From: Haplosporangium gracile
Taxonomy: Eukaryota; Mortierellomycota; Mortierellomycetes; Mortierellales; Mortierellaceae
NCBI GenBank assembly: GCA_015499985.1
Contig: JAAAUF010001154.1
Location: 1 to 11,149 of the forward strand
Reading direction: 5' to 3'
DNA: 11,149 bases
The notes beneath the pieces are model-generated. The model ran no database searches, was not told where the DNA came from, and saw only the letters and a program-made list of their open reading frames with translations. Positions 7,624-11,149 of this stretch are shown piece by piece; positions within the stretch are counted from its first letter, which is position 1, and each line of letters opens with the position of its first letter. The translations under genes were made by a program, and so were the position numbers.

Positions 7624-8576
7624 GACCGAGCACCAGCAGAGAAAGACCGGGTGAGTGTGCTGAAGTAAAGCAAAATAAAAGATCTTTTTTTTTTACTCGT
7701 GATAAGGAGTGTCCGCATGTGTGTGTGTGTGTGTGTGTGTGTGTATCAAAGACTTAACTTCAAGCAAGAAACGGAGGCGTAATCGCATGTTTTGGTGATC
7801 TGATCAATCGCGAAATTGTTTGCTCTTTTTGGGCTGAGTCCCTTGAAAAGAAGAATAAAAAAGTAGGTCGAACGAGGGGGTCAAGCGGACTTATTTTTGA
7901 TTATCCGTGGGCTACAACTTAACGCCATCAGGCATGCATTCGCAAAACAAGCATCTCTTTTATGAAGAAGCGATGTGAGTGGTTTTAACGACATATAAAA
8001 AAATACGAATAAGCACGAAGCAAGGCGTGTTCCCTCAAGGCATTTTGAGAGTGTGATCGAAGAGTACGCCATTTAATATCATAGAACAAAAAAAAGTCAC
8101 CTTCATATGTTTGGAGGCACATAATTTGCCTTGTGCGCTACAGGAACAGTGCACACGTTTCCCCTTTGTCTTTGTTTCTTGCGCAAAGAATTGGGACATG
8201 GTTTGACATACTGTAAGCGTATGATGTTTTGTGGGGGTTATGGAGCATTCTTTCTGTTTTACGCCTTTCTTGTTGGGCTGGGTGGGTTGGGGATCAAATT
8301 TATTATCTATCAGAGACGATCAAACATATATGAACGAAGACGGAAAAAAAAAATAATTAGTATGCTCATGGTCGCACAACACTAAATTGAAAAGGAATGA
8401 GAAGAGAAAGAAGGGTGACCAACCGTCGGGATGTGAACCCAATTTTCAGCTTCCTCATCATCTCCATCTACTTTTTTTTTTTGTTCATCCGATTCCGACA
8501 TTCGTCTCTTCTTTTTCCGTTTTTCACCTCGTCCCTTCATCACCACTTCATACAGGGAAAAACTATATCCTCCACT
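7624..8576. other. Repeat-containing spacer and leader of FAD copy 2
   Basis: I see no gene in 7624-8390; the ORFs present have no family resemblance. The stretch contains a T-run (about 7685-7694), a (GT)13 microsatellite, and several A-runs. From about 8460 to 8576 the + strand turns pyrimidine-rich (TTTTTTTTTT, TTCTTTTTCCG, CACCTCGTCCC). This suits the former core promoter and leader of the FAD monooxygenase that starts at 8577. Confidence 0.5.
7719..7744 (+). repeat. (GT)13 microsatellite
   Basis: Thirteen uninterrupted GT units lie in the spacer between the two FAD monooxygenase copies. The tract is probably length-polymorphic. Confidence 0.95.
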
Positions 8577-10193
8577 ATGTCCACCACCACCACCACCACC
8601 ACCACCACCGACAAACCAACCGTCTTGATCGTAGGAGCAGGTCTAGGTGGCCTTATGCTCGGCGCTCTTCTTGAAAAGTCGGGTGTCCCATACACGATCT
8701 TTGAGCGTGCAACCACTGTCAAGCTCTTGGGTACGTGGACAGTCAGCAGTGTCAAAAGCTATCAAGGATGTTACGTCGTTGTAATCGTCTTTAATATAAT
8801 AATTTCGATTATTTTATGCATAGGCTCGGTCATGTCGATAGGTCCCACGCTATTCCCCATCTTCCAGCAAATGGGTATCTACGACGACATCATTGCTGCC
8901 GGCAAATATATGACCCACACGGAGATGTACAATGAGAAGTTGGAGAGTTTGAAGCGCTCCGACTTCAGACCTATCGAGAAGTTGTAAGTTCTATATTGAA
9001 AAACGCCCATTGTTTTAATTTCAAGTTTGGGAATAGTCTGACACTAACAACTTCTTTTTCGTATGTAGTACCGGTTATGGACATTACATTATTGCGCGAC
9101 TCAAGTACTACGAAATCATGCTGAAGCAGGTCCCGGCTCACAAAATCCGCTTTGGCAAGCGCGTCATCGACATTTCCGAAAAGAACGACAGGGTGACCGT
9201 TCACCTCTCCAATAACGAAACTGTTGAGGGCGACATTGTGGTGGGAGCCGATGGTGCCTACAGCGCCGTCCGTGAGCGCATGTATGAACAACTGAAGGCA
9301 AAAGGGAGAGTTACCAGAGGAGGATCAGGAGGATCTTCCGTTCAGCTGCTATTGTCTAATCGGGCAAACTAAAGTCCTCGATCCGGAGGAGTTCCCCATT
9401 ATTAAGGAGCCTATTTGCCAGTTCCACGGAGTTATTGGAAGAGAAAAGCCATTCACTGTAAGTAAAACGCGCAGCCATTCCCGCTAGCAAGAAGACGATT
9501 TCTATACGAACGATCGTTGTGCGGTACCGACAAACGAAATTGACGAGCCGTCATTATTTCTTTTTTTGTGAAACACAGTGGGGTTTAATGACAACAGCGC
9601 AGGGTACTCTATGTTGGTCTAATATTCAATATTTACCGCAAAAATCAAGCAAGTCAGCAATGCAGAAGCAGGCGCAAGACAATGAAACTACAGAGTGGGG
9701 ATCGGACTCGACGCAGGCTATGTGCGACGAGACGCGGGACTTTCCTCTCCAGCTCGACGACGGGAAGAAGCGCACGATGGGCGATCTCTACGACCTTACA
9801 CCCAAGGAGTTGATCTCCAAGGTTGCTCTAGAGGAGAAGGTGTTCAAGACTTGGTACCATGGGCGCATTGCATTCATGGGCGATGGTATGCACTGGTGCA
9901 CTTCTCAACGACCCTTTAGGCCGTGTGCATGCTCGACACCATACACTAATGATCTACTTTTCTCAATATTTTTTTCTAATAGCTTGCCACAAATTGAATC
10001 CTTCCGGTGGCCATGGTGCGTGTCCGTCTAATGGAGTTCCTGTTCACTTTCTAGCAGGAACAGTTCGCTACCGCCCACAAATTGGGTTCCTTCAAGCTAT
10101 TTCCTACATGGGTACGGTTGTGCCTGTCGTTTCACCCAGCGAGCAAAGGCCAGGGCTCTCTTTGAAAAACAACAACATGCTACTTCTATCTAG
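8577..10193 (+). pseudogene. FAD-dependent (class A) flavoprotein monooxygenase, copy 2, frameshifted and missing an exon
   Basis: The intact family uses FAD and NAD(P)H to hydroxylate small substrates; the substrate here is unknown. Exons are 8577-8730, 8824-8983, 9069-9457, 9579-9885, 9983-10015 and about 10055-10193. After MS and nine Thr comes TVLIVGAGLGGLMLG with GxGxxG at residues 20-25, then YTIFERA ending in the ribose-binding Glu. The DG motif GDIVVGADGAYSAVRE is near residues 159-174, and the GD motif IAFMGD-ACHKLNPSGGHG spans the intron at 9886. Breaks: after AKGR an extra base near 9310 shifts the frame, which resumes at 9311 as LPEED and runs open to the donor at 9458. Without a correction, TAA at 9370-9372 ends the protein. 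The next expected exon (MHDAIALANLL block, about 80 residues) is absent, leaving only 39-42 nt before TVRYRPQIGFL. A last shift before 10149 separates GTVVPVV from ARALFEKQQHATSI and its TAG. The other splice phases are intact, so the decay looks recent. Confidence 0.9.
8583..8609 (+). repeat. ACC trinucleotide repeat encoding nine Thr
   Basis: Nine perfect ACC units follow Met-Ser at the N-terminus of FAD copy 2 and end directly before DKPTVLIVGAG. The coding microsatellite gives a flexible N-terminal tail ahead of the first beta strand. Confidence 0.95.
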
Positions 10194-10347
10194 TATGATG
10201 AAAGATGTGTATGTAGTACATTACATGTTGACGTGAAGAGCGAGCTAAAAAAAAAAGCTGCGCGTTTTATACCGCGTTCCCGGGTCGACAGTGACGAGAA
10301 ATGTGTGATAATCTTATGGTTAACACTAATGTGAACAAACACTACAG

Positions 10348-11149
10348 GACACCACTATTGCTCAGAAGGACGCGTATCCGCTTTATCGCCGTCGACAAGG
10401 GCCTTGCCATATCAATCGACACAACCAACCAATCAACAACTCCTGGATTGTTCCACATAACGTATGACTTACGACCAAGTGCGACGTTCACATCAACGTC
10501 GAGATCTGCAACTCTGTCAAAGCGGTGAAATATTTTTACAAGTATGTTCATAAGGGCCATGACCGTGCCAAAGTTGGTCTTGCCAAAGACCCTACCCGCG
10601 ATGGGATAGCCGAATTTCTGGATGCCAGGTATGATCTTTACAAGTATTCACTTCAAACACAGAGGGATATAAAAATGATGGAAATTTACTCTTTCAGCAA
10701 GTGCCAATACTTATTATAGATATGTCTCTTCCTGTGAAGCCATGTAGAGAATACTCAAGCTTCCTCTGCACGGACATTCACCAACCGTCTGTCGGCTTCA
10801 AGTTCACCTACCAGGACAACACTTGGTCACGATAAAAAAAAGGAACCACCTTAAAGAAGGCAGTTGATAAAAACAGTGACAGCATGTTGATGGCTTATTT
10901 CAAACTCAACGCCGCCGATGACAACGCCAAAAAATACACCTACCACCAACTCCCGGAACACTACACTTACGACCACAAGACGCGTTCCTGGCACCCACGC
11001 CTTCAACGAGATGCCATCAGCCGCATATATACTGTTCATCCTAAAGACGGCGAGCGATACATGCTGCGTGTACTACTCATGCATGTTCCCGGCGCCAAAA
11101 GCTTCGAAGAATTAAGAACGTATCAAGGACGCACCTGCACATCTTTTTG
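10348..11149 (+). pseudogene. Helitron Rep/helicase protein relic (partial, decayed)
   Basis: Helitrons transpose by rolling-circle replication with a HUH/two-tyrosine nuclease fused to a Pif1-type helicase. The relic opens at GAC ACC (10348, after a CTACAG acceptor-like site) with DAYPLYRRR, then WIVPHNV, HINVEICNSVKAV and KYFYKYVHKGHDRA. Within the last, Tyr codons at 10531 and 10543 with Lys at 10552 form YxxxYxxK, the Y2 nuclease motif. After LDAR an intron (10629-10719) joins to YVSSCEA. Past it come LHGHSPTVCRLQVHLPGQ and, in another frame from 10842, the linker to the helicase (YFKLNAADDNAKKY, LPEHYTYD, GERYMLRVLLMHVPGA), open to the window end. Breaks are TGA at 10465-10467, TAG at 10745-10747 where family members have Trp, and a frameshift at the A8 run 10834-10841. 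The HUH motif, expected upstream, is absent because only about 150 bp separate this relic from the FAD pseudogene. The helicase motifs should lie beyond the window. Confidence 0.88.
10348..11149 (+). mobile_element. Helitron fragment continuing past the right window edge
   Basis: The coding relic defines this piece of a rolling-circle transposon. No terminal 5' TC or 3' CTRR-with-hairpin end is recognisable, so the real borders are unknown. The left side is truncated or starts inside the 10194-10347 spacer. That spacer is AT-rich, with an A10 run at 10247-10256, and may hold a decayed Helitron intron ending in CTACAG at 10342-10347. Confidence 0.7.

Noticed and set aside
7881..8385. Small ORFs on both strands in the spacer before FAD copy 2
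   Set aside because: Short, low-complexity or hydrophobic runs from T-rich DNA; nothing resembles a family.
8397..8576. Earlier in-frame start for FAD copy 2 at 8397
   Set aside because: The added residues come from a pyrimidine-rich leader; ATG 8577 directly precedes the Thr tail and beta strand, and fits family N-termini.
8387..8674. Frame with a long poly-His run
   Set aside because: It is the ACC repeat read out of frame; the in-frame reading is poly-Thr followed by the FAD-binding GxGxxG motif.
1..11149. CRISPR array, tRNA, rRNA or bacterial operon signals
   Set aside because: No regularly spaced repeats, no TpsiC-arm pattern and no ribosome-binding sites were seen; the spliced genes indicate a eukaryote.

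Overview
The window looks like nuclear DNA of a filamentous fungus. The basis is spliced genes with short GT..AG introns (about 90-385 nt), pyrimidine-rich or CA-rich leaders, a nuclear gene for a mitochondrial ribosomal protein, an ICMT-type membrane methyltransferase, FAD monooxygenase paralogues, and decayed Gag and Helitron sequences. The FAD family and the intron style suggest an early-diverging lineage such as Mortierellomycotina. That placement is an inference, because no phylogenetic marker was searched.

The window has two parts. The left third (1 to about 3,140) holds two intact-looking housekeeping genes that converge. The first is a four-exon gene on the + strand for mitochondrial large-subunit protein uL4m (172-1678), which includes a 19-nt micro-exon inside the presequence. 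The second is a two-exon gene on the - strand for an isoprenylcysteine carboxyl methyltransferase-like integral membrane protein (3136-2117). About 440 bp of gene-free 3' sequence separates them, and CA-rich leader and promoter sequence lies beyond the second. From 3,140 to about 5,060 I see no gene, only promoter-like sequence and several short inverted repeats.

The right two thirds (about 5,060 to the end) is a graveyard. A TATA box and pyrimidine-rich leader precede a Gag-like ORF with a C-terminal zinc-knuckle-like motif. That ORF has no early ATG and no recognisable pol behind it. Next come the C-terminal exons of a FAD-dependent monooxygenase (about 6,997-7,623), then a simple-repeat-rich spacer with a (GT)13 tract. 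A second, nearly full-length FAD monooxygenase follows (8577-10193), broken by two frameshifts and by loss of the exon that should carry the MHDAIALANLL block. From about 10,348 to the window end lies a Helitron Rep/helicase relic. It keeps the two-tyrosine motif but carries two stops and a frameshift, and its HUH part is missing.

The first two genes have no functional link beyond position. The right part is best read as a repeat-rich segment where a FAD-oxidoreductase family duplicated and decayed among transposons. I did not find a convincing new biological system. The most notable observations are the complementary loss patterns of the two FAD copies, the orphan Gag-like ORF, and the frame-critical micro-exon of the uL4m gene.
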